In this document: positions 16,135 to 24,576 of the stretch, piece by piece
Numbering within the stretch: position 1 is the first letter of the stretch
Layout: each line of letters starts with the position of its first letter
Origin: M3007 sp964621185
GTDB lineage: Bacteria > Bacteroidota > Bacteroidia > Chitinophagales > Saprospiraceae
Direction of reading: 5' to 3'
Assembly (NCBI GenBank): GCA_964621185.1
Contig: CAZULM010000019.1
Coordinates: 1-64,000, forward strand
DNA length: 64,000 nucleotides
The notes under the pieces: generated by a model
Databases searched by the model: none
What the model saw: only the letters and a program-made list of their open reading frames with translations
Told to the model about the DNA's origin: nothing
Translations under genes and position numbers: made by a program

Positions 16135-19044
16135 CTACCGCTGCACCACCACTTTCACCCAACTGCTGCCGGCCTCCCCACAGAGCTCCACGTAGTAAAC
16201 CCCGCTGGGCGATTGTGTCAAGTCAAGCGCTATATCTCGTTCCAGGCCAGTAGTTTGCTGCACCGAAACTAAGCGCCCCTGTGCGTTGTAAACCTTTGTT
16301 TGTTGCACACTGTGCTCGGTTCCGTTGCAACAGATTTCAAAGCGGCCAGTGCTGGGATTGGGCCTGACGAGCCAATGGGCAGCTGCCGCTAATGTCTGGG
16401 TTGAAGAAACGCCTTGCAACGTAAAAGAACCCATGGATTCGCAACCATACTGGTCGGTCACCACCAACTCGTAAGTGCCTGGTGCCAAACCGGTTAGGTC
16501 TTGGGTGTTGCCAAACAAGATACCATTGAGGTACCAGGCATATTGAAGCTGGTTTCCCTGGTTGCTTACCGAAATATAAATGGCACCATTGTTCTGGCCA
16601 AAGATTGGTTGTACTATGGAATCAGTTACGATCAAATACGCATGTTCTATGGAAACGACCGTTGCCGAATCGCTGGAGGTGCAGCCGTTGATGGGGTTGG
16701 TGACCACAACGGTATATACGCCAGGCTGGCTGACTTCGGGCTGTGCCAGGTCTGACATGAAACCTCCAGGCCCGCTCCATAAGAAACCCGCATTGCCAGC
16801 ATCTGTAGTGCAGGTCAACTGTGGATAAGTATTGCAAACAATCGTGTCGTCGGCAACCTCCGCCATTGGGGGTGTTGTGGATTCGTCCAACAAAGCACTC
16901 GCCGTAGCACTGCAGCCATCCTGCGTGGTAACAGTGAGCACGTATTGGCCAGGTTCGCTGACAACCGGATTGGCCTCGTCGCTCTGGAACCCGTTGGGCC
17001 CCGTCCAGGAAAAGGTCACATCAGCGTAGGTAGAGCTTCCGCTCAGCTGTGCAGTTGACTGGGTGCAGGTTATCGTGCCGCCTGTAGCGCTCACATCCGG
17101 GATGTCGATTGTCGCGGCCACCGTGGCGCTGGCGGTGTTGCTGCAGCCATCCTGCGTGGTAACAGTGAGCACGTATTGGCCAGGTTCGCTGACAACCGGA
17201 TTGGCCTCGTCGCTCTGGAACCCGTTGGGCCCCGTCCAGGAAAAGGTCACATCAGCGTAGGTAGAGCTTCCGCTCAGCTGTGCAGTTGACTGGGTGCAGG
17301 TTATCGTGCCGCCTGTAGCGCTCACATCCGGGATGTCGATTGTCGCGGCCACCGTGGCGCTGGCGGTGTTGCTGCAGCCATCCTGCGTGGTAACAGTGAG
17401 CACGTATTGGCCAGGTTCGCTGACAACCGGATTGGCCTCGTCGCTCTGGAACCCGTTGGGCCCCGTCCAGGAAAAGGTCACATCAGCGTAGGTAGAGCTT
17501 CCGCTCAGCTGTGCAGTTGACTGGGTGCAGGTTATCGTGCCGCCTGTAGCGCTCACATCCGGGATGTCAATAATCGCGGCCACGGTGGCACTGGCGGTGT
17601 TGCTGCAGCCGGCTTGGTTCACAATTGTCAGGATATAGACACCGGTATCGCTGGCCATGGGGTTGGCCTCGTCGCTATGGAAGCCATTGGGGCCCGTCCA
17701 GGAAAAGCTGACATTGGAGTCGGTTGAGCTTCCAGTCAATTGGACAGAAGCCTGGGTGCAAGTAATTGTGCCGCCCGATGCGCTCACATCCGGTATGGCA
17801 ATCGCCTCAGCCACAGAAGCGCTCGCGGTATTGCTGCATCCGCCTTGGCTGACCACTGTGAGGTGATAAAAACCGGTGTCACTGGCCATGGGGTTGGCCT
17901 CGTCGCTCAGGAACCCGTTGGGGCCCGTCCAGGCATAGGACAGGTCCGAATAAGTGGAATGGCTGAGCAGTTGTGCCATAGTATTGGCGCAAGTGATCGT
18001 GTCGCCAGTTGCGCTCAGATCTGGTGTGCCGCCAACCAAGTTCACGGCGGCGCTTGCCGTTCCGCTACATCCTGATTGGCTGGTGACGGTTACGGTGTAC
18101 TGGCCGAGCGCTGTCACGTGAGGGTGCTGATCAGTCGAACTGAAGCCCCCCGGCCCTTCCCACAAAAACTGTGGGTTTCCAGCCATCACCAACGTGGATA
18201 AAACCAGTGAATCGGTAATGCACCCGTTGTCCGCGCCAGTTATTTGAACAGCAAGGTTGTTGTCAGCCACCGATACGGGCAAGCAGTAGTTTGCGGTCAA
18301 TGGGTGGCAGCTATTGCCCGATTGCACACAGACACTCCCACTGACGGCGCCAAAGGTTACAGTCACCTGCGCTCCTTCTGGCGCGTTGATATTCAGGTTG
18401 TTGCTGCCCCCGTTGATGGATGCCCCCGGAGGTGCCGTCCAATGGTAATATCCAACGCCAAAGGTGTCTTGAACCGTGTAAACGGCTGAGCCGCCTGGGC
18501 ATAAATTGGCAGGCCCAACTGGGACGCCCGGTGCTGCGGGTGCTGGTGCCGCTATGCTCCCTTGTGTTACGCTAATCTCAAAATCGCAAACATCGGCAAC
18601 CCAACCATCCACCACCAACCAATATGTTTGGCCGGGGGAAAATGCCGTGTAGCCAAGTTCATACACCATATCGCCGCAGCCGCCACACCCGGGGTTGCAA
18701 ACAAGGGCGTCCGGATCGGTGCAATCGTCAAAAATGGCGAATTGGAGGCCGTCTCCATTCTGGCAATTGGAAACAATGAAGTCGAATGCAATGGTGTCGT
18801 CGCCGGCGACAAACCCAAACCAAAAGTCGTTGTGCAGGGTGATCGCCCCGCAAACGGCGTTCCCGCCGGAAAAGGCGCCGTTGTTGGTACTCTGGAACCC
18901 GTCCAAATTGCAGTAAACACAGGACATCTGACAGGATGTGCCGCCGCCTGGCGGTGGTGGATCGGGGCATTGAGGGCCTTCTTGGGCATGGAGCGTCGCG
19001 GCGGCAAAAAATGCCAAAATAGAAATCAGGCAGGAAAATTTCAT
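16135..19044 (-). CDS. Large Ig/PKD-like repeat protein with T9SS C-terminal sorting domain
   Basis: A 969-residue secreted protein. Signal peptide cleaves near Leu-His-Ala-Gln (~21); residues ~22-165 are a Cys-rich beta domain with a Cys-Gly-Gly-Cys-Gly motif. About 7-8 Ig-like repeats of ~77 residues follow, each with Ile-Thr-Cys, Trp-Thr-Gly-Pro-Asn-Gly-Phe and a Gly-Cys-Ser-Asn-Thr-Ala-Ser close. The last ~80 residues (Val-Arg-Pro-Asn-Pro-Ser-Thr-Gly onward, ending Val-Lys-Val-Val-Val-Gln-Arg) form a type A T9SS sorting domain. It is therefore predicted to be exported by the Por system and attached to or released from the cell surface, as an adhesin or matrix protein. Three central repeats are nearly identical in DNA. 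Confidence 0.85.
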   Translation of the reverse strand: MKFSCLISILAFFAAATLHAQEGPQCPDPPPPGGGTSCQMSCVYCNLDGFQSTNNGAFSGGNAVCGAITLHNDFWFGFVAGDDTIAFDFIVSNCQNGDGLQFAIFDDCTDPDALVCNPGCGGCGDMVYELGYTAFSPGQTYWLVVDGWVADVCDFEISVTQGSIAAPAPAAPGVPVGPANLCPGGSAVYTVQDTFGVGYYHWTAPPGASINGGSNNLNINAPEGAQVTVTFGAVSGSVCVQSGNSCHPLTANYCLPVSVADNNLAVQITGADNGCITDSLVLSTLVMAGNPQFLWEGPGGFSSTDQHPHVTALGQYTVTVTSQSGCSGTASAAVNLVGGTPDLSATGDTITCANTMAQLLSHSTYSDLSYAWTGPNGFLSDEANPMASDTGFYHLTVVSQGGCSNTASASVAEAIAIPDVSASGGTITCTQASVQLTGSSTDSNVSFSWTGPNGFHSDEANPMASDTGVYILTIVNQAGCSNTASATVAAIIDIPDVSATGGTITCTQSTAQLSGSSTYADVTFSWTGPNGFQSDEANPVVSEPGQYVLTVTTQDGCSNTASATVAATIDIPDVSATGGTITCTQSTAQLSGSSTYADVTFSWTGPNGFQSDEANPVVSEPGQYVLTVTTQDGCSNTASATVAATIDIPDVSATGGTITCTQSTAQLSGSSTYADVTFSWTGPNGFQSDEANPVVSEPGQYVLTVTTQDGCSATASALLDESTTPPMAEVADDTIVCNTYPQLTCTTDAGNAGFLWSGPGGFMSDLAQPEVSQPGVYTVVVTNPINGCTSSDSATVVSIEHAYLIVTDSIVQPIFGQNNGAIYISVSNQGNQLQYAWYLNGILFGNTQDLTGLAPGTYELVVTDQYGCESMGSFTLQGVSSTQTLAAAAHWLVRPNPSTGRFEICCNGTEHSVQQTKVYNAQGRLVSVQQTTGLERDIALDLTQSPSGVYYVELCGEAGSSWVKVVVQR
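16910..17568 (-). repeat. Identical 231-bp tandem repeats in the adhesin gene
   Basis: A 231-bp (77-codon) unit occurs 2.85 times without visible change, at 16910, 17141 and 17372; a fourth, diverged unit starts near 17603. Identity at silent positions indicates very recent duplication or gene conversion. Confidence 0.95.
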
Positions 19045-19221
19045 GTTTATTAATGTTTAAAGGTGAATGAGAAGAGTAATTGGACAAAAGTCGCAGGCGG
19101 CCCAATCAAAAAATATAACAATTTTTGGCGCTTTTTTATCCCAGGAAATTGGCGGTAGTCACATCATTGGCTAAACCATGCCAGTATTTCAAATTTGCCA
19201 TCCAGCTTGCATTTGGAGCCT

Positions 19222-19229
19222 TAATTTTG
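19222..19229 (+). promoter_or_regulatory. Putative -7 box just before the DUF4838 gene
   Basis: TAATTTTG (TAnnTTTG) ends 4 bases before the ATG at 19234. No TTTG is found at the expected 19-21 base spacing. If used, the transcript would be almost leaderless. Confidence 0.35.
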
Positions 19230-19233
19230 CGGG

Positions 19234-21429
19234 ATGAAACCTTCCTTTTGCTTTTTGTGCCTTTGCCTGTTCGCAGCAAGCCTTTCCGCCCAACAGACCG
19301 CCATTATTTTGCCGCTCTCGCCTTCTGAACCAGAAACGCGGGCCGCCCGAATATTGCAGCATTACCTCCTTGAAATCACCGGGCAGGAAATAGCCGTGGC
19401 CTCCAAGGCCAAGGTGCCCAAAAAGACACAGCCCATTTTTTTGGGTAATTGCCCCGCAGCTAAAAAATATGCCTTGGAAATCCCTGCCGAGCTGCCAGCC
19501 GATGCCTATTTTATGCAGGGCAACAAAGGCGCGTTCGCTATCGCCGGCGGCGGTGAAATGGGCCCCGAATACGGCGTGTACAGCTTCCTCGAACTGCTCG
19601 GCTGTCGGAAATACAGCCCCCGCGACTCGCTGATCCCCGCAATGCCCAAATTGAAACTGCCTGATTGCCAAGCAAGGACAGAAACGCCGGCCTTCCCCTA
19701 CCGGGAGCTTTGGTACGAACCGGCCTTCGATGAAAGCTGGGCGCGCTGGCACAAGCTCAAGACCAACCGGCAGAAAAACAAGGAATGGGGCATGTTCGTG
19801 CACACCTTCGAAAAGCTTTGCCCAAAAGACTTGTATTTCTCGGAACACCCCGAATACTTTGCCTTCAACGGCGCCCAGCGCTCTCCCGGCCAGCTATGCC
19901 TTTCCAACGACACAGTGCTGCAAATCGTCGTGTCGCGGCTCCGCGACATGATGGCCGAAAACCCGGGAGCCAAATACTGGTCGGTCAGCCAGAACGACAA
20001 CTACGACTACTGTAAATGCCCCCGCTGTGCCGCCTCCGACGCGCATTACGGGAGTCCCGCCGGCACCCTCATCGCTTTTGTCAACCAAGTGGCCCAGGCG
20101 TTCCCATACCGCACCATTTCTACCTTAGCCTACCAGTACACCCGCCAGGCCCCGAAAAACATCAAGTTAGAGCACAACGTGAGCGTATGCCTGTGCAGCA
20201 TCGAGTGCAACCGGGGCAAAAACATCGAAGAAGGCTGCCCCGATTTCGCCCGCGACGTGCAGGAATGGTCGGCACTGACCGACAACCTGATGATATGGGA
20301 CTACGTGGTGCAGTTCCGCAGCTACGTCAGCCCCTTCCCCAACTGGCACACGCTCCAGCCTAACCTCCAGTTTTTCCAAAAAAACGAGGTGAAAATGCTG
20401 TTCGAACAAGGCAGCGGGCGCGACCGCTCCGAGTTTTCCGACATGCGCGCCTACCTCTTAGCCAAATTGATGTGGGACCCCAACGCCAACATGGACTCTA
20501 TCCTGACCGATTTCGGCGATGGCTACTACGGCCCCGCCCGCCCGGCAATCTGGCAGTACATCCACGACCAACACTCACGGCTCGAAGCACACGGAAACCG
20601 GCTGTGGATATACGACATCCCCCAAAACGAGCCGTTTGTGCGCGACGGTTTTTACCAACGTTTCAAATCACTTGATTTCCCCAAAGGCGACGGGGCACAG
20701 CAGTTGCGCGTGAAAGCCGCCATGCTGCCTGAAACTTTCGCCTACTTAGAAAGCATAAAAGCGGTGCCATTCAACCCCAATGATGCCTTGTCGCGCACGG
20801 TAACCATGTTGAAACGAAAAAATGACGCTTTGGGCAACCTGCTCAACCAGTTCCAGGACGACTGCGAGCGTGTGGGTTTCTACCGCCTCAACGAAAACGG
20901 CTACACGCCAAAGCAATACGTGCAAGACTACAAGTTATACCTCAACAACGCGATCAACGCCCTGGAATCAAGGGCCCAACACATATCGCTCGAAGAACCC
21001 CCGTCGCCCAAATACGCCAACGGCGACCCCAACGAGCTGATCAACAAGCTCGTCGGCGAAGCCGATTACCGGTACAACTGGCTGGGATTTGAAGGGAATG
21101 ACATGGTGGCGACCGTGGAAGTAGAGAACCAAAGCGCCAGTGGCATCCAAATTTCTTTCCTCCAGGATCAGCAATCATGGGTGTTCTTCCCAAAAATGGT
21201 GGTGATCGAAACTTCCCTCGACGGCAAAGAATTTCAGAAAATAGAATGGAAAGTCATACAGATCGTACCAGACGGCAAAAAGAGCATCCACACCATAAAG
21301 GCAAACCTCAGCGGGCAGCCCGTCCGCTACGTGCGGGTGACGGCAGTGAACCAAAAGACTTGCCCGGCCTGGCACCCCTGCAACGGGAACAAGAGCTGGA
21401 TATTTGCTGACGAGATATTGATACTTTGA
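19234..21429 (+). CDS. DUF4838 family secreted glycoside-hydrolase-like protein
   Basis: A 731-residue exported protein; signal peptide cleaves near Ser-Leu-Ser-Ala-Gln (~20). Residues ~25-140 resemble the alpha/beta domain that precedes the catalytic barrel in GH20/GH67-type enzymes (Gly-Pro-Glu-Tyr-Gly-Val-Tyr-Ser-Phe-Leu-Glu). DUF4838 then covers about 200-480: Val-Ser-Gln-Asn-Asp-Asn...Cys-Lys-Cys-Pro-Arg-Cys, and Leu-Ala-Tyr-Gln-Tyr-Thr. The C-terminal ~110 residues look like a discoidin/F5-8 type C carbohydrate-binding domain (Val-Arg-Tyr-Val-Arg-Val-Thr-Ala). Likely a surface or periplasmic glycan hydrolase of unknown linkage. Convergent with the TPR gene, 3 bases between stops. Confidence 0.8.
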   Translation: MKPSFCFLCLCLFAASLSAQQTAIILPLSPSEPETRAARILQHYLLEITGQEIAVASKAKVPKKTQPIFLGNCPAAKKYALEIPAELPADAYFMQGNKGAFAIAGGGEMGPEYGVYSFLELLGCRKYSPRDSLIPAMPKLKLPDCQARTETPAFPYRELWYEPAFDESWARWHKLKTNRQKNKEWGMFVHTFEKLCPKDLYFSEHPEYFAFNGAQRSPGQLCLSNDTVLQIVVSRLRDMMAENPGAKYWSVSQNDNYDYCKCPRCAASDAHYGSPAGTLIAFVNQVAQAFPYRTISTLAYQYTRQAPKNIKLEHNVSVCLCSIECNRGKNIEEGCPDFARDVQEWSALTDNLMIWDYVVQFRSYVSPFPNWHTLQPNLQFFQKNEVKMLFEQGSGRDRSEFSDMRAYLLAKLMWDPNANMDSILTDFGDGYYGPARPAIWQYIHDQHSRLEAHGNRLWIYDIPQNEPFVRDGFYQRFKSLDFPKGDGAQQLRVKAAMLPETFAYLESIKAVPFNPNDALSRTVTMLKRKNDALGNLLNQFQDDCERVGFYRLNENGYTPKQYVQDYKLYLNNAINALESRAQHISLEEPPSPKYANGDPNELINKLVGEADYRYNWLGFEGNDMVATVEVENQSASGIQISFLQDQQSWVFFPKMVVIETSLDGKEFQKIEWKVIQIVPDGKKSIHTIKANLSGQPVRYVRVTAVNQKTCPAWHPCNGNKSWIFADEILIL

Positions 21430-21432
21430 ACC

Positions 21433-23508
21433 TCATTTCTGACAAAACTGCTGCAACAGCCCCTGCGCCGCCCCATACCCGCCAACCGCCGCCGACTGCC
21501 AATCCGCGCAGGCGCCCGTAAGGTCGCCCATATTGTGTTTCGCCAGTCCGCGGTTGCAGCGGAAATTGCCCGCATCCGGCTTGAGCTTGATGGCCTGGTC
21601 GAAGGCGGGTATCGCCTCCTGGAAGCGGCTGATCGATGCCAGGGCGTTGCCTTTGTTGTTCCAGGCATCCGCATATTCGGGCATGGCGGCGATGGTGGCA
21701 TCGTAAGCAGCGATAGCGGCCTCCATCTGTCCGCTGGCAGCCAGGGAATTTCCCCGTTTGAACAGGTAATCTGCTTCAGGCTTTTCCTTGATGGCGGCAT
21801 CGTAGGCGGCGACGGCCTTGTCGTACTGCTTGGCCATGGAATAGGCATTGGCGATGGCGGCCATCACCTCGTGCTTGGGCATTTTGATGCCCAGTTCCAT
21901 CGCTTTTTGGAAATCGGCAACGGCTTTGTCCGGCTCGTTGGCGTTGGTGAACACCTGGCCGCGGCTGAAATACGCTTCGGCGTGGTTGGGCTTTATGGCC
22001 AGTGCCTGGTCGTAATATTTGATGGCCTCCGCGTATTTCTTTTGCTTGTTGAGGGTGACGCCCATGTTGAACAGCGCGTCAAAATGCTGCGGCTCGGCTT
22101 TGAGCGCCGCTTCATAAGCCTTGTACGCGTTGTCGGCGTCGTCGAGGTCGAGGTAGGCCAGGCCGAGGTTGTTCCAGGAAAGGCCGTCGTTGGGGTGTTT
22201 GGCGGTCACGTTCTCCCAGAGGCTGATGCTCGATTGCCAGGTTTGGTTCTGCAGCACCGTGAGCACGGCGCACATTGCCACAAAGCCTGCGGCGAGGTAG
22301 GGCAAGGCCGCAGCCATGCCCGTCTTGATGCGCCCTTCGGCGATGTCGCCGTATTTTTTTGCCAAGATATAGAACAGTCCCAGGTAAGGAATGTACGTGA
22401 AACGGTCGGCCATGAACGCTTTACCCGCCCCTTTGAACTGGAGCACGAACATGATGTTGACCAAGAAGAACAGGAAACCGAACACGATGTCGCGGCCATG
22501 CTTCGCGCTCCGCCATACCCACCAGGCCACTGCGGCCAACAGGAAAGGCGTGAGGTAGTACTGCACCGGAATCGCGCCCAGTTTCGGGTAAGGGTAATAG
22601 GCCGACAAGTTGAACGGCGCCACTAATTTCCACAGGTAAATCCAAAGCGACCAGGTGGCGAAAAAGAAGCGGTCAACCATGGGATAGCCCGAGTCTTTCA
22701 GCCCCTCCGCCACGCCGAGGAAGTGGAGGCCCACCAAGCCGATCACTAACGAAAGGACAAAAAGCGGCAGTTTCTCTATCCATACTTTCGCGCTTTTCAG
22801 GTCGCGCCCCGCCAGATAGTCGAGGCAGAGCAGCGAAAGCGGCAGCGATACGGCCTGGATTTTGGAGAAATAAGACAGCACCCCCAAGCCTAATGTGAGC
22901 ATGAACCAGCGCGTTTTGCCTTCCTTTTCCACCAAATATTTCCAATAGGTGAACAAAGCGGCGATGTAGAACAGCCCGTACAGCACATCTTTGCGCTCGG
23001 TCACCCAGGCCACGCTCTCGCAGCGCATGGGGTGGATGCCGAACAGGACGGTGCCGAGCGCCAGCGCCCAACTGCGCAGGCCCAGCGCCCGGAGGAAAAA
23101 GAAGCTCATCGCGGTGGCGCCTACGTGCAGCAGCACATTCGTGAGGTGATATACAAATGGGTTGAAATTCTCCATCGCCATCGCCCCCGGTTTCACGATA
23201 GGGTCGAAGGTGTGCTCGATGCAGTAGCTGAACACCACCAGGGGCGAGTAGTTGCCGCAGGTATGGCCCCTGAACATCTGGCTGATGGCCTCGCCGGAAA
23301 GCGGCTGCACCAGCGGGTTGAGCCAGAGGTATCCGTGGTCGTCCCAGTTGACGAAGCCCGCGCTGAGCGTGTTGGCGAACACGGCAAAGGTGAGCACCAG
23401 GCAGCCGAGCAGCAGGATGTTGTCGGAAACGGGCGCTGCGGCTTGGGCAGCCGTGGCCTGCTTTTGTTGGGTCTGGGGCTGCCTGGCACTGTGTTTTTTC
23501 TTCGACAT
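21433..23508 (-). CDS. TMTC-like glycosyltransferase-fold membrane protein with TPR domain
   Basis: A 691-residue protein with ~10-11 membrane helices (about 30-415) followed by TPR repeats (about 440-690; consensus Trp-x-x-Leu-Gly and Ala-x-x-x-Tyr-x-x-Ala). Near the N-terminus Phe-Val-Asn-Trp-Asp-Asp-His-Gly, and later His-Pro-Met-Arg...Glu-Ser-Val-Ala-Trp-Val-Thr-Glu-Arg-Lys-Asp-Val-Leu, are hallmarks of the GT-C/TMTC-type O-mannosyltransferase fold. These enzymes transfer a sugar from a lipid donor to proteins on the far side of the membrane; TPRs may recruit the acceptor. I start at 23508 since residues further upstream are not family-like. It could glycosylate nearby exported proteins, which is inference. 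Confidence 0.8.
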   Translation of the reverse strand: MSKKKHSARQPQTQQKQATAAQAAAPVSDNILLLGCLVLTFAVFANTLSAGFVNWDDHGYLWLNPLVQPLSGEAISQMFRGHTCGNYSPLVVFSYCIEHTFDPIVKPGAMAMENFNPFVYHLTNVLLHVGATAMSFFFLRALGLRSWALALGTVLFGIHPMRCESVAWVTERKDVLYGLFYIAALFTYWKYLVEKEGKTRWFMLTLGLGVLSYFSKIQAVSLPLSLLCLDYLAGRDLKSAKVWIEKLPLFVLSLVIGLVGLHFLGVAEGLKDSGYPMVDRFFFATWSLWIYLWKLVAPFNLSAYYPYPKLGAIPVQYYLTPFLLAAVAWWVWRSAKHGRDIVFGFLFFLVNIMFVLQFKGAGKAFMADRFTYIPYLGLFYILAKKYGDIAEGRIKTGMAAALPYLAAGFVAMCAVLTVLQNQTWQSSISLWENVTAKHPNDGLSWNNLGLAYLDLDDADNAYKAYEAALKAEPQHFDALFNMGVTLNKQKKYAEAIKYYDQALAIKPNHAEAYFSRGQVFTNANEPDKAVADFQKAMELGIKMPKHEVMAAIANAYSMAKQYDKAVAAYDAAIKEKPEADYLFKRGNSLAASGQMEAAIAAYDATIAAMPEYADAWNNKGNALASISRFQEAIPAFDQAIKLKPDAGNFRCNRGLAKHNMGDLTGACADWQSAAVGGYGAAQGLLQQFCQK

Positions 23509-23696
23509 GCGGTGTGGAGACGTTTTCTTGGGTAGCAAAGAAAGGGCGATTTGGCTTTTTGGCAAAGGAAATTTGACTGATCTTTATTTGGGCGTTCAGG
23601 TAGTGGACAATATAACCTGCTTAGTTCAGCGTACGGATTTTAACAAACTTTAACAGGGCAGGTCGGCTTCAACAAACCGGCCTGCCACAACAATAA

Positions 23697-24332
23697 ATGA
23701 ATATGAAAACTCTTTCTTATTTGTTTGCCGCTTCAATTATTTGCTTGAATGGCTGCATTGGTTGCAAAGACAACTGTACTGGGAACCTACAATTTGACTT
23801 GCCGGTGCAGGCCTACGGGATAAAGGACACCTTGTATATGGGAGATACGCTACGTGTCAAGTTGGAAATCCCGGATAAATTGGCCGAACGGTACTCGGGT
23901 AATGAGTATGATTTTATTGACTATAATTTTAGATTGATTACCTATATTGGCCGAATTGATACTTTACCCACTGGAACCGATTCTAAAGGCACATTTGATT
24001 GGACAACACTTCAAGGTCAATCAAAGTACTTAGGAAATGTCTTTCTTGTAAAGCCCAATTATTCTAACCATGTGTATCATTACGAAATACTCATTACCCC
24101 CAAAAGGAAAGGTTTGTTCGTTTTTGGTATGAATAGCGATTTTGGCAATACAAGCCCATTAGAAAAGTTAGATGGTCCCTGTTCCAAAGAACCAGTTGCA
24201 GTTTTTATGAAATTGGAAAATGACACAAACACAAATTTCGAATTTTTGAAACTAAGTCCGGAACCCGTTTACCAAAATTTAAACAGGCAGCGCTTTGACG
24301 AATTTGCCGGTTTTTGTTTTTTTGTTCGATAG
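23697..24332 (+). CDS. AT-rich lipoprotein of unknown function
   Basis: A 211-residue lipoprotein: signal peptide Met-Lys-Thr-Leu-Ser-Tyr-Leu-Phe with lipobox-like Leu-Asn-Gly-Cys at about residue 20. The mature part is strand-rich with a Tyr-Gly-Ile-Lys-Asp-Thr-Leu-Tyr-Met-Gly-Asp-Thr-Leu motif seen in Ig-like Bacteroidota surface lipoproteins. No named family. Either ATG (23697 or 23703) is possible. Base composition is clearly lower in GC than both neighbours, suggesting transfer. The segment after its stop (24333-24486) holds no gene. Confidence 0.65.
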   Translation: MNMKTLSYLFAASIICLNGCIGCKDNCTGNLQFDLPVQAYGIKDTLYMGDTLRVKLEIPDKLAERYSGNEYDFIDYNFRLITYIGRIDTLPTGTDSKGTFDWTTLQGQSKYLGNVFLVKPNYSNHVYHYEILITPKRKGLFVFGMNSDFGNTSPLEKLDGPCSKEPVAVFMKLENDTNTNFEFLKLSPEPVYQNLNRQRFDEFAGFCFFVR

Positions 24333-24486
24333 ACCGAGCCAATCGGGACAACAAGTCCGTCCCTTCGCGGTTGCCTGTACTGCGAGGCTGGGCTTGAACG
24401 GCCTGGGAAACGGCATTGATGCAGGTCTGAAAGGGGGGTGCCATGCCTTTGCACAATATTCAGCGGCAAATGGAATGCAAAAAAAA

Positions 24487-24560
24487 CGAGGAAGCAAACC
24501 CTTCATAATCAATATAATCCACCCAGAAAATCTTGAAATCACTAAAATCCCGGTATAACT
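24487..24560 (+). repeat. Dispersed repeat family B, copy 1
   Basis: About 74 bp aligning with 33218-33292 (same strand) and 38690-38765 (opposite strand). Shared core: ATAATCAATATAA, CC(A)CCC/CATCC, AAAATCTT, AATC, ending AATCCCGGTATA. It ends in the promoter region of the amidohydrolase gene, 16 bases before its ATG. Confidence 0.75.
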
Positions 24561-24563
24561 TTG
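24532..24563 (+). promoter_or_regulatory. Promoter of the amidohydrolase gene, largely inside repeat B
   Basis: CTTG at 24532-24535, 20-base spacer, TAACTTTG (exact TAnnTTTG) at 24556-24563. The -33 part and the spacer lie in repeat B; the -7 box straddles its end. The ATG is at 24577, so the leader is very short. Confidence 0.65.
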
Positions 24564-24576
24564 CCCAAAAACAACG

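Noticed and set aside
16910..17568. CRISPR-like array
   Set aside because: Units are 231 bp, contiguous, in frame and without unique spacers; it is a coding tandem repeat.
18562..19053. Plus-strand frame opposite the adhesin N-terminus
   Set aside because: Antisense shadow of a well-supported signal peptide and beta domain.
19222..19233. Complete promoter before the DUF4838 gene
   Set aside because: Only the -7 box is present; no TTTG at 19-21 bases, so I keep it as a weak candidate.
24333..24486. Possible small gene after the 23.7-kb lipoprotein
   Set aside because: Short frames only, no start or ribosome site; the rest is repeat B.
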